Source: Mixta sp031457955 (GTDB lineage: Bacteria > Pseudomonadota > Gammaproteobacteria > Enterobacterales > Enterobacteriaceae). Taken from it: a DNA stretch of 64,000 nucleotides. The translations under genes were made by a program, and so were the position numbers. Numbering within the stretch: the stretch's first letter is position 1; each line of letters starts with the position of its first letter. Below the pieces are notes generated by a model. It was not told where the DNA came from and ran no database searches. It was given only the letters and a program-made list of their open reading frames with translations. This document shows, in pieces, positions 19,401 through 26,494 of this stretch. The stretch spans positions 1 to 64,000 of the forward strand of contig NZ_JAVDXN010000014.1 of assembly GCF_031457955.1 (NCBI RefSeq), given 5' to 3'.

Positions 19401-19558
19401 GCGCCGGTATAGGTGGCGCTGATATTAACGGAAGGCGGCGCCACATCCGGATACTGCTCCACCGGCAGTTGAGTAATGGAAAGCGCCCCAAGAAGCATAA
19501 TCAAAATGGCAATAACCCAGGCAAACACCGGGCGATAAATAAAAAAGCGGGAAAACAT
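16424..19558 (-). CDS. RND multidrug efflux transporter (AcrB/AcrD-like, HAE1 family)
   Basis: 1044 aa, full length for an inner-membrane RND pump. It starts MFSRFFIYRPVFAWVIAIL, has the periplasmic porter region with VEQYPDVAPPSV, and LVDDAIVVVENVERIM in the fourth helix with the paired Asp residues of the proton relay. The conserved Lys is in GLTSKNAILIIEFAEDAV. Such pumps normally act with a periplasmic adaptor and TolC. No adaptor gene lies beside it, so it must borrow one from elsewhere if functional. The substrate cannot be told from sequence. Confidence 0.88.
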   Translation of the reverse strand: MFSRFFIYRPVFAWVIAILIMLLGALSITQLPVEQYPDVAPPSVNISATYTGASAETLENSVTQVIEQQLTGLDNLLYFTSSSSSRGSVTVTVTFSQGTDPDTAQVQVQNKVQQALSRLPSEVQQLGVTVTKSQSNFLLVMGLYDTSNKSSSNDIGDWLVSNMQEPLARTEGVGDIQVFGGQYAMRIWLDPYKLASFSLQPADVSAAIQAQNIQISAGKIGGLPSPDNQQLTATVRAQSRLQTPEQFRNIIVKSDRNGAIVRVGDVARVELGSESYDMSTRLNGHPAAGVGVMLAPGANALDTATLVKQKVEEYRHSMPAGYEVAYALDSTDFIKISVQDVVVTLIEAIALVIVVMYLFLQNMRATIIPALAVPVVLLGTFGVLALFGYTINTLTLFAMVLAIGLLVDDAIVVVENVERIMHDEGLPAREATEKSMGEISGALVAIALVLSAVFLPMAFFAGSTGVIYRQFSVTIIAAMVLSVVVALTLTPALCGMLLKPVKPHRRGFFGGFNRFYAATERKYRHKVLATLRRPLILIALYGAIGVVLFVMFTRLPGSFLPTEDQGSIMLQATLPAGATSNRTEAVNQQIIDWFLSEEKENVDVIFTINGFNFSGAAQNAGMAFIKLKNWDEREGTANSAGAIAARATAALSSIRDAQVFALTPPSVPGLGQNNGFTYELLASGGTTRSELASLRDQLLQKAAQSPALTAVRANILPQTPQLQIDIDTSKAVALGLQLNDVTSTLTSAWGGAYINDFIDRGRVKRVYIQADAPYRSAPSDLNNWYIRNADNGMTPFSAIASTRWTMGPETLNRYNGSASFEIQGQNAEGYSSGDAMNTIERLANQLPAGTTGAWSGLSLQEKQAGGQSTALYAISVLVVFLCLAALYESWSIPFSVLLAVPLGVLGTLLAVSLRGLSNDIYFQVALLTTVGLTSKNAILIIEFAEDAVKQGRSLSAATLQAARTRLRPIIMTSLAFIAGVTPLAVATGAGANSRIAIGTGIIGGTLAGTVLALFFVPLFFVLVKHYLTSHRATRQQHANSTADR

Positions 19559-19796
19559 TAAACGGCGCCTCAGTTTTTAAAGAAAAGCGGGTGGGTTTAG
19601 CAAATAGTAAGCCGGAATGCCCTAACCGGATTTGACCTCCCTCCTGAAAATCACGGACAGAGTGTAGCAGGAGGCGCATGTTTGAACGGGCCTGGTCACG
19701 TCTGATTTTTACAGTTTATTCTGAAGGCGAACCTCCGCTAATCGTGCCATTGTTAACTATACTATTAGATTGCTAACCTTTATTGAGTGAGGGAAT

Positions 19797-20153
19797 ATGA
19801 AAAAGACTATCATCGCACTGTCTGCTTTAATGCTGGCTTCGCCGGTTTTCGCGGCCACCACCCACGCAACGGATGATACCGTTGCCGCCGCGCATGAAGG
19901 GGCGCATACCGCCAAAGAAAAGCTGCATCAGACGCAGCATCAGGGCGAAGAGATGAAGCTGAAATCAGAGCATGCCGCTGAAGGTAAAAGCGATAATCTG
20001 AGCAGCAAAGCCAGCGAAGGCTCGCAGAAAGCGTGGCATAAAACCAAAGAAGGCACCGAAAAGGGCTGGAACGCCACCAAAGAAGGCACTGAGAAAGGCT
20101 GGAACAAAACCAAAGAAGGCGCCAGCGAGCTTAAAAACAAAGTTACTGAATAA
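19797..20153 (+). CDS. Secreted hydrophilic repeat protein, LEA-like
   Basis: 118 aa with a clear signal peptide (KKTIIALSALMLASPVFA), so probably periplasmic. The mature part is Lys/Glu/Thr/Gly-rich, with no Cys, and carries repeats of the type GWNATKEGTEK (three imperfect 11-residue units near the C-terminus, each starting at Trp). Eleven-residue amphipathic repeats with TKEG are typical of late-embryogenesis-abundant-type and apolipoprotein-like helices. A desiccation or envelope stress role is inference. It is monocistronic, with AGTGAGGGAAT ahead of the ATG and a strong terminator after. Confidence 0.75.
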   Translation: MKKTIIALSALMLASPVFAATTHATDDTVAAAHEGAHTAKEKLHQTQHQGEEMKLKSEHAAEGKSDNLSSKASEGSQKAWHKTKEGTEKGWNATKEGTEKGWNKTKEGASELKNKVTE

Positions 20154-20168
20154 TCGCGTTTAGTTGAG

Positions 20169-20194
20169 AAAAGGCCGCAAACGCGGCCTTTTTT
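20169..20194 (+). terminator. Terminator of the LEA-like gene
   Basis: Stem AAGGCCGC/GCGGCCTT with a four-base loop (20171-20178 and 20183-20190), followed by TTTT. Confidence 0.85.
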
Positions 20195-20332
20195 ATTGAC
20201 GCAGCGGGCCTCGCCCGCACAAAGGATTTTGTCGCAGCAGCCGAGCCTGCGCTGGTTAGCTGCATTCAGCTTAAAGAAAGGATTTTCCGCGCTCGCCTGC
20301 ACAGATATACATTGTTCTTCTCCCGCAGCGAC

Positions 20333-21874
20333 TTAGCTCTGTGCCCAGACGCGTGGCGCGCTCACCTGTTGATTGCCCGACTGTGCCGTTAACGCCGCGT
20401 TCATCGCCTGACCGGCTCCCTCTTTCACCCCCTCCTTCACGCCCTGCTTCAGGCCTTCTTTCAGTCCTGCCGTCAGCGCTGCGCGTCCCGCCGTTGCCGC
20501 GACGCCCGCCGCCCCGACGCCGGGGATCAGCATACTCAAACCGGTAGCCACATAGCTCAGGATATCAAGCAGCTTAAAGATGCCGCCGCCCTTCTGCTTT
20601 TTCTGATCGGGCTGGGTTTCCTGCCCTCTTGCCATATCATCCTGCGCGCTCAGCTCTTTCAGCGTGGTGGGCGCGTTGGCTAACTGAGGTGGCGAGGCAA
20701 CCTGGTTGGAGCCTTTACGTATAAAGGCATCCAGATCGCCTTTGCCGATGTTTCTGTCATTGGCTTTATTAAAGAAGTTGCCGCCCGCGCCATGCTTACC
20801 GTTATCCAGCATGGAAAACAGCATTGAGTTCGGCTGGCTAAGCAGGTTGGCCGCATCGCGCACTTCCTGACTGTTATGGGTGTCATTGGCAATGTTGGTC
20901 AGCTTGTCGGGCTTAATGCCGCCGCCCTTGAAGAAAATATCTTTATTGTTTTGCAGCGTTTCCAGCGCTTTGCTCTCCTGCGGTGAGAGTTTCACATTGT
21001 AAGCGGCGACATCACATAAACGATCGCGTGACACGCTCGCGCCGGGATCGTCCTTACCGGTAAGCTGCTGCCACTGTTCGGGATGGCTGGTGTAATATTT
21101 CGCCGCGGCGGCCACCTGCGGCGGGCATTTGCCCATATCCTGCGAGCCATCGGCAATTTTCTGCAGGGTTTCCAGGCTGACTTTCTTCGGCAGGCTTTCA
21201 GAGTAAAGATAAAGCTCACGCATGGCGTCATTCGCGTTCATCTCACGCGCAGGCGAGCCGGGCGCAGAGTCTGACGGCACATAATCATGGGTATAGGTTT
21301 CCGCTTTAGCATCGGCATATTGCCTGATCGCCGGATTCTGCTGCCACTTCTGAATATCCTTTGCGCTGATCTTGCCGTCGCTTTTGCCGTTCTTCGCCGG
21401 GTCAATGGCATCAAACATCGCGGGATTGTTTGCCAGCGCGTCCAGCGCCTGTTTGGCATCGCTTGGGGTTGCAGGATCGTTACGCAGCTTTTCCACGCCA
21501 GCCCGATCGAGCGGCTTTTTCAGTAGATCTTCATGTCTGCCAAGCGTGGTGATGACTTGCTCAAACGGCATTTGCCCGCTGGCGGCGGAGGTGAGCGGCA
21601 GCGCGCCGGTCATCGCGCCGGAGCCGGTGAGCTCCGACAGCAGGTTGCCGATCAGGCTCGACAGTAGCTGTGCAAGCGGCGGTGTGGTTTGTCGGCCAGG
21701 TTGCCCGACTAGCGGCAGATTGCTCTGGCCCGACAGCGTCGAGCGGTTAAAAGAGAGGGGAGCCAGGCCAGCGCTTTTCGCCTCAGGCGGCTTAGCCGTT
21801 GGCGTTCCCGCATCGGGCAACGCAGGTTCGCGCGGCGCGGTAAAGTTTGATGGTGAAAACCCAGAGAGGCGCAT
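20333..21874 (-). CDS. HrpF/HrpK/NolX-like type III translocon or helper protein
   Basis: 513 aa. The centre has the HrpF/NolX-like block AMFDAIDPAKNGKSDGKISA with an EF-hand-like Asp/Asn/Gly pattern, followed by a related segment FSMLDNGKHGAGGNFF.KAND. The C-terminus has a hydrophobic stretch (YVATGLSMLIPGVGAAGVAA) and a helical repeat (GLKEGLKQGVKEGVKEGAG), as expected for a translocator that inserts in host membranes. The N-terminus is Pro/Ser-rich without a Sec signal, fitting type III export. No secretion apparatus gene is nearby. The promoter is a hrp box (21904-21931), so HrpL control is likely. The family call is from memory of motifs. Confidence 0.65.
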   Translation of the reverse strand: MRLSGFSPSNFTAPREPALPDAGTPTAKPPEAKSAGLAPLSFNRSTLSGQSNLPLVGQPGRQTTPPLAQLLSSLIGNLLSELTGSGAMTGALPLTSAASGQMPFEQVITTLGRHEDLLKKPLDRAGVEKLRNDPATPSDAKQALDALANNPAMFDAIDPAKNGKSDGKISAKDIQKWQQNPAIRQYADAKAETYTHDYVPSDSAPGSPAREMNANDAMRELYLYSESLPKKVSLETLQKIADGSQDMGKCPPQVAAAAKYYTSHPEQWQQLTGKDDPGASVSRDRLCDVAAYNVKLSPQESKALETLQNNKDIFFKGGGIKPDKLTNIANDTHNSQEVRDAANLLSQPNSMLFSMLDNGKHGAGGNFFNKANDRNIGKGDLDAFIRKGSNQVASPPQLANAPTTLKELSAQDDMARGQETQPDQKKQKGGGIFKLLDILSYVATGLSMLIPGVGAAGVAATAGRAALTAGLKEGLKQGVKEGVKEGAGQAMNAALTAQSGNQQVSAPRVWAQS

Positions 21875-21887
21875 CGTTTTTCCTTCC

Positions 21888-21942
21888 GTCAGATAAAGAT
21901 CCTTGAGTGGCTGCCGCTAAACGCAAGTTCCATTTATCTGAC
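21888..21942. repeat. 10-bp inverted repeat flanking the hrp box
   Basis: GTCAGATAAA (21888-21897) and TTTATCTGAC (21933-21942) are perfect inverted copies separated by 35 bases that hold the whole hrp box. The left copy lies between the promoter and the start codon. It could fold in the DNA or bind a dimeric regulator. Confidence 0.6.
21904..21931 (-). promoter_or_regulatory. hrp box (HrpL-dependent promoter)
   Basis: On the minus strand GGAACT, a 15-base spacer and CCACTCA match the consensus GGAACY-N15/16-CCACNNA exactly. It ends 29 bases before the ATG of the HrpF/HrpK-like gene. AAGGA sits before the start codon. Confidence 0.82.
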
Positions 21943-21983
21943 GCAGGGAAACGGGCGGGCCAGAGGCAATAAACCGTTGCGGC

Positions 21984-22391
21984 CTATTTATGCAGCGCCA
22001 GCCCCTTCATCGCTTTATCTACTGCCTTTTTCGGGCCGCGTAACGCCAGGCCGACTAAATCCAGGTTATCCGCATCCTCGGCCAGAAAAACATCGCGGTT
22101 GGCCTGGTCATGGTCGGTAGAAAACATGGCGTATACATAGGGGATCAGCGTGAGTTCCCGCTCCAGCCCTTTTCGGTGCGCATTCTGCAAGCCGTTAAGC
22201 TCTGCTTCAAAAACCAGCATCGGCTGGCCCAGCATATTGCCATAGCGATTGCCATGCGCATCCCTATAGGGTTCACCCATCATTTCCGGCGCGGCGGAAG
22301 CCACGCCGCTGGCAAGAAACGCCACCACGTTCAGACGCTGCCACATTGCCAGGTCATGACGAACAATCAGTGCGACTTTGGTATCAAACAT
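21984..22391 (-). CDS. DUF2000 family protein
   Basis: 135 aa. It begins MFDTKVALIVRHDLAMWQRL and has NVVAFLASGVA, the pattern I recall for DUF2000 proteins, a small peptidyl-tRNA-hydrolase-like fold family of unknown function. The ATG at 22391 is preceded by GGAGAG. The gene lies 38 bases past the AraC-type regulator on the same strand, so they are probably co-transcribed. Confidence 0.7.
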   Translation of the reverse strand: MFDTKVALIVRHDLAMWQRLNVVAFLASGVASAAPEMMGEPYRDAHGNRYGNMLGQPMLVFEAELNGLQNAHRKGLERELTLIPYVYAMFSTDHDQANRDVFLAEDADNLDLVGLALRGPKKAVDKAMKGLALHK

Positions 22392-22429
22392 CAATCAGGC
22401 TCTCCGGTAATTAACAACAGAGGCCATCA

Positions 22430-23287
22430 TCAAAGAGAGGGGCTACGCGCGTATAGAACGTTTGTGCATTGGTGCTGATATTCAGCTGGCGTAATGCGAT
22501 AAGCGCGCCGGAACCAGCGGCCAAAATGGCTTTGATCGGCAAAACCGACCTGCGCGGCGGCTTCGGCGGGATGGAACCCTTGCACCAGCAGCATCCGGGC
22601 GGTACGCAACCGTAGCCGCACCAGATAAGCGTGGGGCGACTGACCAAACGCTTTTTGAAACTGACGGGTCAAACGAAAGCGATCGATACCAGCATAGTTT
22701 GCCAACTCGTCAAGACCGATATCCATTGCCATACCGTCATGCATATAATCCCGCACCCGACACATCTGGTTAAACGACTCGCCCAATTCCAGCGCGGGAC
22801 GAAGGGAAAGGTGGCGTGAAAGCAGATCGATCAATCTATCCAGGCTTTGGTCGCGCGCCAGTTTGCCTTCATGAAAATGTATGGCGTGAAAGGCCTGCGA
22901 AATAGCGTGATTGAGTAACGGATCGTCGGTCAGCGTATGCTGAAAAGCGGCCTGTAACGTGGAAATATCGCCTGCGCTGCGGCGCTGCAGCATAGTGGTC
23001 AGCCACGCCTGCGGCAGATAGAGCATGGTATAAGCAAAGCCTTCCTCATGCGGTGCGTGACCATCGTGTACCGCGCCCGGCTCAATCAGGATCACCCGGC
23101 CTGGACTGCTGGTATGCAGCGTACGATGACAGTGAAAACGCTGTAGCCCCGTTTGCGTCACGCCCACCAGCATCTCGTCATGGTCGTGCGGATCGTAAGC
23201 ATGGCCGTAAAAATGGGCATGCACGCTTTCGATGCCGGTTTCATGGTCGCGCTGCAAGTTTATCCAGTCGTTGCTTACGGATTTTGG
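22430..23287 (-). CDS. AraC-family transcriptional regulator with cupin sensor domain
   Basis: 285 aa from the ATG at 23287; an upstream TTG is possible. The N-terminal cupin-like domain (HAYDPHDHDEMLVGVTQTG, PGAVHDGHAP) binds a small ligand. The C-terminal part has two helix-turn-helix units (LDELANYAGIDRFRLTRQF and HPAEAAAQVGFADQSHFGRW) that define the AraC family. It is divergent from the MFS gene, so it probably controls that gene and its own operon with DUF2000. Confidence 0.85.
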   Translation of the reverse strand, partial: PKSVSNDWINLQRDHETGIESVHAHFYGHAYDPHDHDEMLVGVTQTGLQRFHCHRTLHTSSPGRVILIEPGAVHDGHAPHEEGFAYTMLYLPQAWLTTMLQRRSAGDISTLQAAFQHTLTDDPLLNHAISQAFHAIHFHEGKLARDQSLDRLIDLLSRHLSLRPALELGESFNQMCRVRDYMHDGMAMDIGLDELANYAGIDRFRLTRQFQKAFGQSPHAYLVRLRLRTARMLLVQGFHPAEAAAQVGFADQSHFGRWFRRAYRITPAEYQHQCTNVLYARSPSL

Positions 23288-23528
23288 CATTTGGCATTCC
23301 GTCCAGCTCGTTAAATCGTCTGACAATTTGCCAGTCCCGCTATTTACCTTATCTGTTTTTTAGCCAGTCAGGTATCTCTGTTGGCCTGGTCAGCGATGCC
23401 GCCGCTTTACAGCCTCGATGCGGTTGGATAGTATGGCGCGCAGACATCAGGGCCGCGCCCTGTTGCGTAAGCGTTAACGTTAACCAACGCACTATCAGCA
23501 GATTTTCTGCTTTTTGTGCGTAGGTATT

Positions 23529-24710
23529 ATGCGATCGTCGATATCCCCCTCCCCGTTTTTTTTCCTGTTTGTATTGCTGATAACCGCAGCCAATTTACGT
23601 ACCCCGATTACCGTTACCGGCCCGGTGCTGGAAAATATCAGCCGGACATTTAACCTGAGCGCCTCTGAAGCGGGCCTGTTGAACTTTATTCCACTGGGCA
23701 TGTTTGCCGTGCTGGCACCCTGCGCCTCCTGGCTGGGCAGTCGGCTGGGGCTGGAAAAAGCGCTATGGGCCGCGGTCTGGCTGATTGCGCTGGGATCGCT
23801 GTGGCGCATTATGGGCTATGAGAGCGGTCTTTGGCTGGGTACGCTGACGCTCAGCGCGGGTATCGCCATCGCCAACGTGCTGCTGCCGCCGCTGATTAAA
23901 CGCGACTTCACGGAACATACGGCAAAATATATTGGCCTTTACGCCTCAACGATGGCGATTACCGCCAGCCTGGCTTCCGGCACCGCCGTTCCGCTGGCGC
24001 AGGCGACGTCGGCGGGATGGATCTTATCGTTGGGCATCTGGCTGGTGCCCGCGCTGATTGCGCTGGTGGCCTGGCTGCCGCCGCTTAAATACGCCCGCAC
24101 GCCGCGCCCGCAGCCGCATAGCGCCAACACCGTGCGGTTAACCTCGCCGTGGAAATCGCCCCTCGGCTGGCAGGTTTCACTGTTTATGGCGTTGCAGTCG
24201 ATGGTGTTTTATACCCTGATCGCCTGGTTTACGCCCTATGCGCAGGCGCATGGCTTTAGCCAGCTAACGGCAGGCTGGCTGCTGTTTCTCTATCAAGTGA
24301 TTGCGGTTGCCGCCAACCTTGGCTGCATGGCGGCGCTGAAAAAACAGCGCGATCAGCGGCTGATTGGTTTTGTCGCGTCGCTGGCTATTTTTATCGGCCT
24401 CGCCGGGCTGCTGCTGGCGCCGCAGCTGGCGGCGCTCTGGCTGATCAGCGCCGGGCTGGGCGCGGGCGCATCAATGGTAACCTGTCTGGCGCTGTTCAGC
24501 CTCAGAGCCGCCAATCATCAGCAGGCTTCCCAGCTTTCCGGAATGGCGCAGTGCGTAGGCTATGGGCTGGCGGCGCTGGGTCCGCTGGCGTTTGGCTGGC
24601 TGCATGAAATTTTTGCCAGCTGGAATAGCGCGCTGCTGGCGCTGCTGGGAATGACAGTATTGCAGATGGTGATCGCGCCGCTGGCGGGCAGGAATAAACA
24701 GATCGGGTAA
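23529..24710 (+). CDS. MFS transporter, CynX/NimT-like
   Basis: 393 aa with twelve hydrophobic helices. The start (FFLFVLLITAANLRTPITVT) and the loop SWLGSRLGLEKALW match the CynX/NimT/YeaN branch, which transports small anions or nitroimidazole-type compounds in E. coli. The ATG at 23529 was preferred over the TTG at 23514, though neither has a strong ribosome-binding site. It is divergent from an AraC-type regulator, the usual regulator-transporter layout. Confidence 0.8.
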   Translation: MRSSISPSPFFFLFVLLITAANLRTPITVTGPVLENISRTFNLSASEAGLLNFIPLGMFAVLAPCASWLGSRLGLEKALWAAVWLIALGSLWRIMGYESGLWLGTLTLSAGIAIANVLLPPLIKRDFTEHTAKYIGLYASTMAITASLASGTAVPLAQATSAGWILSLGIWLVPALIALVAWLPPLKYARTPRPQPHSANTVRLTSPWKSPLGWQVSLFMALQSMVFYTLIAWFTPYAQAHGFSQLTAGWLLFLYQVIAVAANLGCMAALKKQRDQRLIGFVASLAIFIGLAGLLLAPQLAALWLISAGLGAGASMVTCLALFSLRAANHQQASQLSGMAQCVGYGLAALGPLAFGWLHEIFASWNSALLALLGMTVLQMVIAPLAGRNKQIG

Positions 24711-24713
24711 CAA

Positions 24714-24750
24714 AGATACCGACAGGCTGCTTTGCAGCCTGCCGGTATCT
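24714..24750. terminator. Bidirectional terminator between the MFS and YmgB-like genes
   Basis: Long stem AGATACCGACAGGCTGC paired with GCAGCCTGCCGGTATCT around TTT, with one mismatch. It lies between convergent genes and can serve both. Confidence 0.75.
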
Positions 24751-24753
24751 TAT

Positions 24754-25065
24754 CTAGTCATTCTCCTCACGATTCTCACTTCGCGCTCTTCTGAATCCGA
24801 AGCGGTGCTGTGGGATTTTGACTGTTTTAGCGTCAGTGTTGTCGGCGTCTTTTCGACGGAGCCCCGTCACTGACTGCGGAATATGTCTGAATGCTTTTCT
24901 TGCTTCCCAGTAAGCCATGACTTTTTCTTCATCGCTTTCGTGTTCCGCAAGCTGCTGTAATTTATCCATGATGGCGTGATTACTTAAAGCACTCTGACTG
25001 TCCAGAATGGACATCACCGCTTCGCCAAGGGCTACATGCACATTCTTAAAATCTTCTTTATCCAA
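24754..25065 (-). CDS. YmgB/AriR-like small protein, C-terminally extended
   Basis: 103 aa. The first 65 residues have the pattern of the YmgB/AriR biofilm and acid-response family: LGEAVMSILDSQSALSNHAI, MDKLQQLAEHESDEEK, then a long helix. The remaining 35 residues are basic and rich in Arg/Lys (LRRKDAD, RFGFRRARSENRE) and are not part of that family. AriR-type proteins are small dimeric helical regulators in E. coli. The neighbour at 25263-25514 is a second member. Start: ATG with GGAGAG upstream. Confidence 0.55.
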   Translation of the reverse strand: MDKEDFKNVHVALGEAVMSILDSQSALSNHAIMDKLQQLAEHESDEEKVMAYWEARKAFRHIPQSVTGLRRKDADNTDAKTVKIPQHRFGFRRARSENREEND

Positions 25066-25136
25066 ACTCTCTCCTGTGCTGATGTTAAAGGAAACCGATC
25101 ATTCAGACGAAGCGGAATAACCGGATGCGCTTTCCA

Positions 25137-25169
25137 GGCGTAGCTGTTCTTTGCGGCAACAGCTACGCC
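25137..25169. repeat. Perfect 12-bp hairpin upstream of the YmgB-like gene
   Basis: GGCGTAGCTGTT (25137-25148) and AACAGCTACGCC (25158-25169) are exact inverted copies with a nine-base loop. No T-run follows on either strand, so it is not a standard terminator. It lies 72 bases before the start of the 24754-25065 gene and could be in its leader. Confidence 0.6.
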
Positions 25170-25262
25170 AGAATCAGGAGAGTTTTACTGCGGGTATACA
25201 TAACGTAAATACAGATTATTAATGTCAACAAACCAAGCCGGAGAGCGTCATCAAGCAGGGAG

Positions 25263-25514
25263 TTACTCTCTTCCCAGCGCCAGAGCCAGCAGTGCATGGT
25301 AATGCTTTTCCATTTCCTTGCTGGCGGCGCCATCCAGCTTGGTTAGCAGCCTGGCGCAAATCGCCTTGCGATTTACCGTTTGTCCCGCCCGTAAAATATC
25401 AGCGACAATCTGCCCCAGCGTTTCCTGCTGAGTAGGGATATCCATATCTGCCATTTCAAAACGCTGAGCAAGTGCTTTATCGGTTTTAGGTGTCCATCGT
25501 TGCTGCTGCATCAT
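25263..25514 (-). CDS. YmgB/AriR-family small regulator
   Basis: 83 aa. The core QETLGQIVADILRAGQTVNR, KAICARLLTKLD and a final Leu-rich helix fit the YmgB/AriR/YcgZ family, about 80-90 aa helical proteins linked in E. coli to biofilm and acid resistance through the Rcs pathway. It is encoded upstream of its paralogue (198 bases apart, same strand). Which functions carry over here is unknown. Confidence 0.65.
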   Translation of the reverse strand: MMQQQRWTPKTDKALAQRFEMADMDIPTQQETLGQIVADILRAGQTVNRKAICARLLTKLDGAASKEMEKHYHALLALALGRE

Positions 25515-25980
25515 TGGCGCCCTCGTGGTCAGATTATAAAATAAGCTAAGTTGATGCAGCCTAAGCTATACAAAAAATCGAAAGCTGTACAGGTATTTTT
25601 TGCCTGTTTTTTTTACAGATCGATCTTGATCCAGGAGCAGAGAAAGGGATAGGAGTAAGCGGTGTTGCATCAGCTTCAGTACCAACTAACTCCAGTAATA
25701 GATGGCCCGCACCAAACCCAATTTTATTTTTGTATACTGAAAATAGTGCAATGAAAAATTAATAGCGGCGAAAAAAAATAGCAGAAAATACGTTTAAAGC
25801 AATATCGTTCGTCAAGGAGACGATTAATATAACCGTAAACAGAAAACTTCCGGCAATAAACCAGTCAAATAAATTCATTTAAATAATAATTAACCAAAAG
25901 CAAAAAACTGACTTTAAAAACATATTGATCCCAATAAAAACATAATGTACATATAAAAAAACATTAACCTGAGATGCGTA
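25515..25980. other. A+T-rich intergenic region with a possible gene relic
   Basis: There is no complete gene. A plus-strand frame from about 25586 to TAA at 25760-25762 reads DLDPGAEKGIGVSGVASASV and ends NPILFLYTENSAMKN without a start codon. It could be the tail of a lost gene or chance. From 25770 to 25980 the sequence is very A+T-rich with many stops; it probably holds the promoter of the small bacteriocin unit. No clear promoter was chosen. Confidence 0.35.
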
Positions 25981-26157
25981 ATGAAAAAAAATTTAATCAT
26001 TTCCTTTTTTTTATATTTTATTTTTTTTACTGCAATGCATATTTTGCCTGAATACCTTCATCACGGTTATTTTGAAAATACGCTTAAGAAGGTATGTTAT
26101 GCAGCTATAACAACCGTGATATTTATAGCCACAAAAATATACTTTTCAAGGAGATAA
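25981..26157 (+). CDS. 58-aa membrane protein, candidate bacteriocin immunity
   Basis: Starts MKKNLIISFFLYFIFFTAMH and ends IFIATKIYFSRR: two hydrophobic helices (about 4-20 and 38-53) with a short polar link and a positive C-terminus. The last codons and stop (AGG AGA TAA) contain the ribosome-binding site AAGGAG for the next gene, whose ATG begins four bases after the stop, so the two are coupled. The size, the topology and the position next to a double-glycine peptide fit a self-immunity protein of a class II bacteriocin (inference). The gene is very A+T-rich, suggesting transfer. Confidence 0.55.
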   Translation: MKKNLIISFFLYFIFFTAMHILPEYLHHGYFENTLKKVCYAAITTVIFIATKIYFSRR

Positions 26158-26160
26158 AAA

Positions 26161-26436
26161 ATGAAATTATTAGGATATGAAGAAATCAAATCTGTTTCCG
26201 GAGGCAGGGACACACCTCAGGCGGTAGGAACGCTTATCGGGGGAATTTTAGGAAACGCATCAAAAATACCGAACGGCGGACTTTATGGCTCTGTTATAGG
26301 TGGCTACTTGGGTGCCAAAGGGTATGATAACGCAAGACAAACAATCACCATCCCTGCCGATATAAAAATTGATTATATAAACCATGGCAGCCCCTGGGGG
26401 CCGATTAATCTACCGAGCTTCCCTGTCTGGCGTTAA
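26161..26436 (+). CDS. Double-glycine leader peptide, candidate class II bacteriocin/microcin precursor
   Basis: 91 aa. The first 15 residues (MKLLGYEEIKSVSGG) are a textbook double-glycine leader, cut after GG by C39-peptidase ABC exporters. The mature part of 76 residues starts RDTPQ, has a Gly-rich hydrophobic core with GxxxG spacing (VGTLIGGILGNA, YGSVIGGYLGAKGYD) and ends with an aromatic/Pro tail (INLPSFPVWR). This is the architecture of pore-forming class II bacteriocins and microcins. A strong AAGGAG lies seven bases before the ATG. No exporter is in the window, so a transporter would have to be encoded elsewhere. Confidence 0.65.
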   Translation: MKLLGYEEIKSVSGGRDTPQAVGTLIGGILGNASKIPNGGLYGSVIGGYLGAKGYDNARQTITIPADIKIDYINHGSPWGPINLPSFPVWR

Positions 26437-26460
26437 TTTCCTGAGAGCATGCTTACAGCG

Positions 26461-26488
26461 CAAAACGGCCCGCTTTGCGCAGGCCGTT
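26461..26488 (-). terminator. Weak hairpin terminator after the 34-aa gene
   Basis: AACGGCC/GGCCGTT arms with an inner CGC/GCG stem; TTTT follows on the minus strand. It lies between the convergent bacteriocin gene and the 34-aa gene. Confidence 0.45.
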
Positions 26489-26494
26489 ATCATC

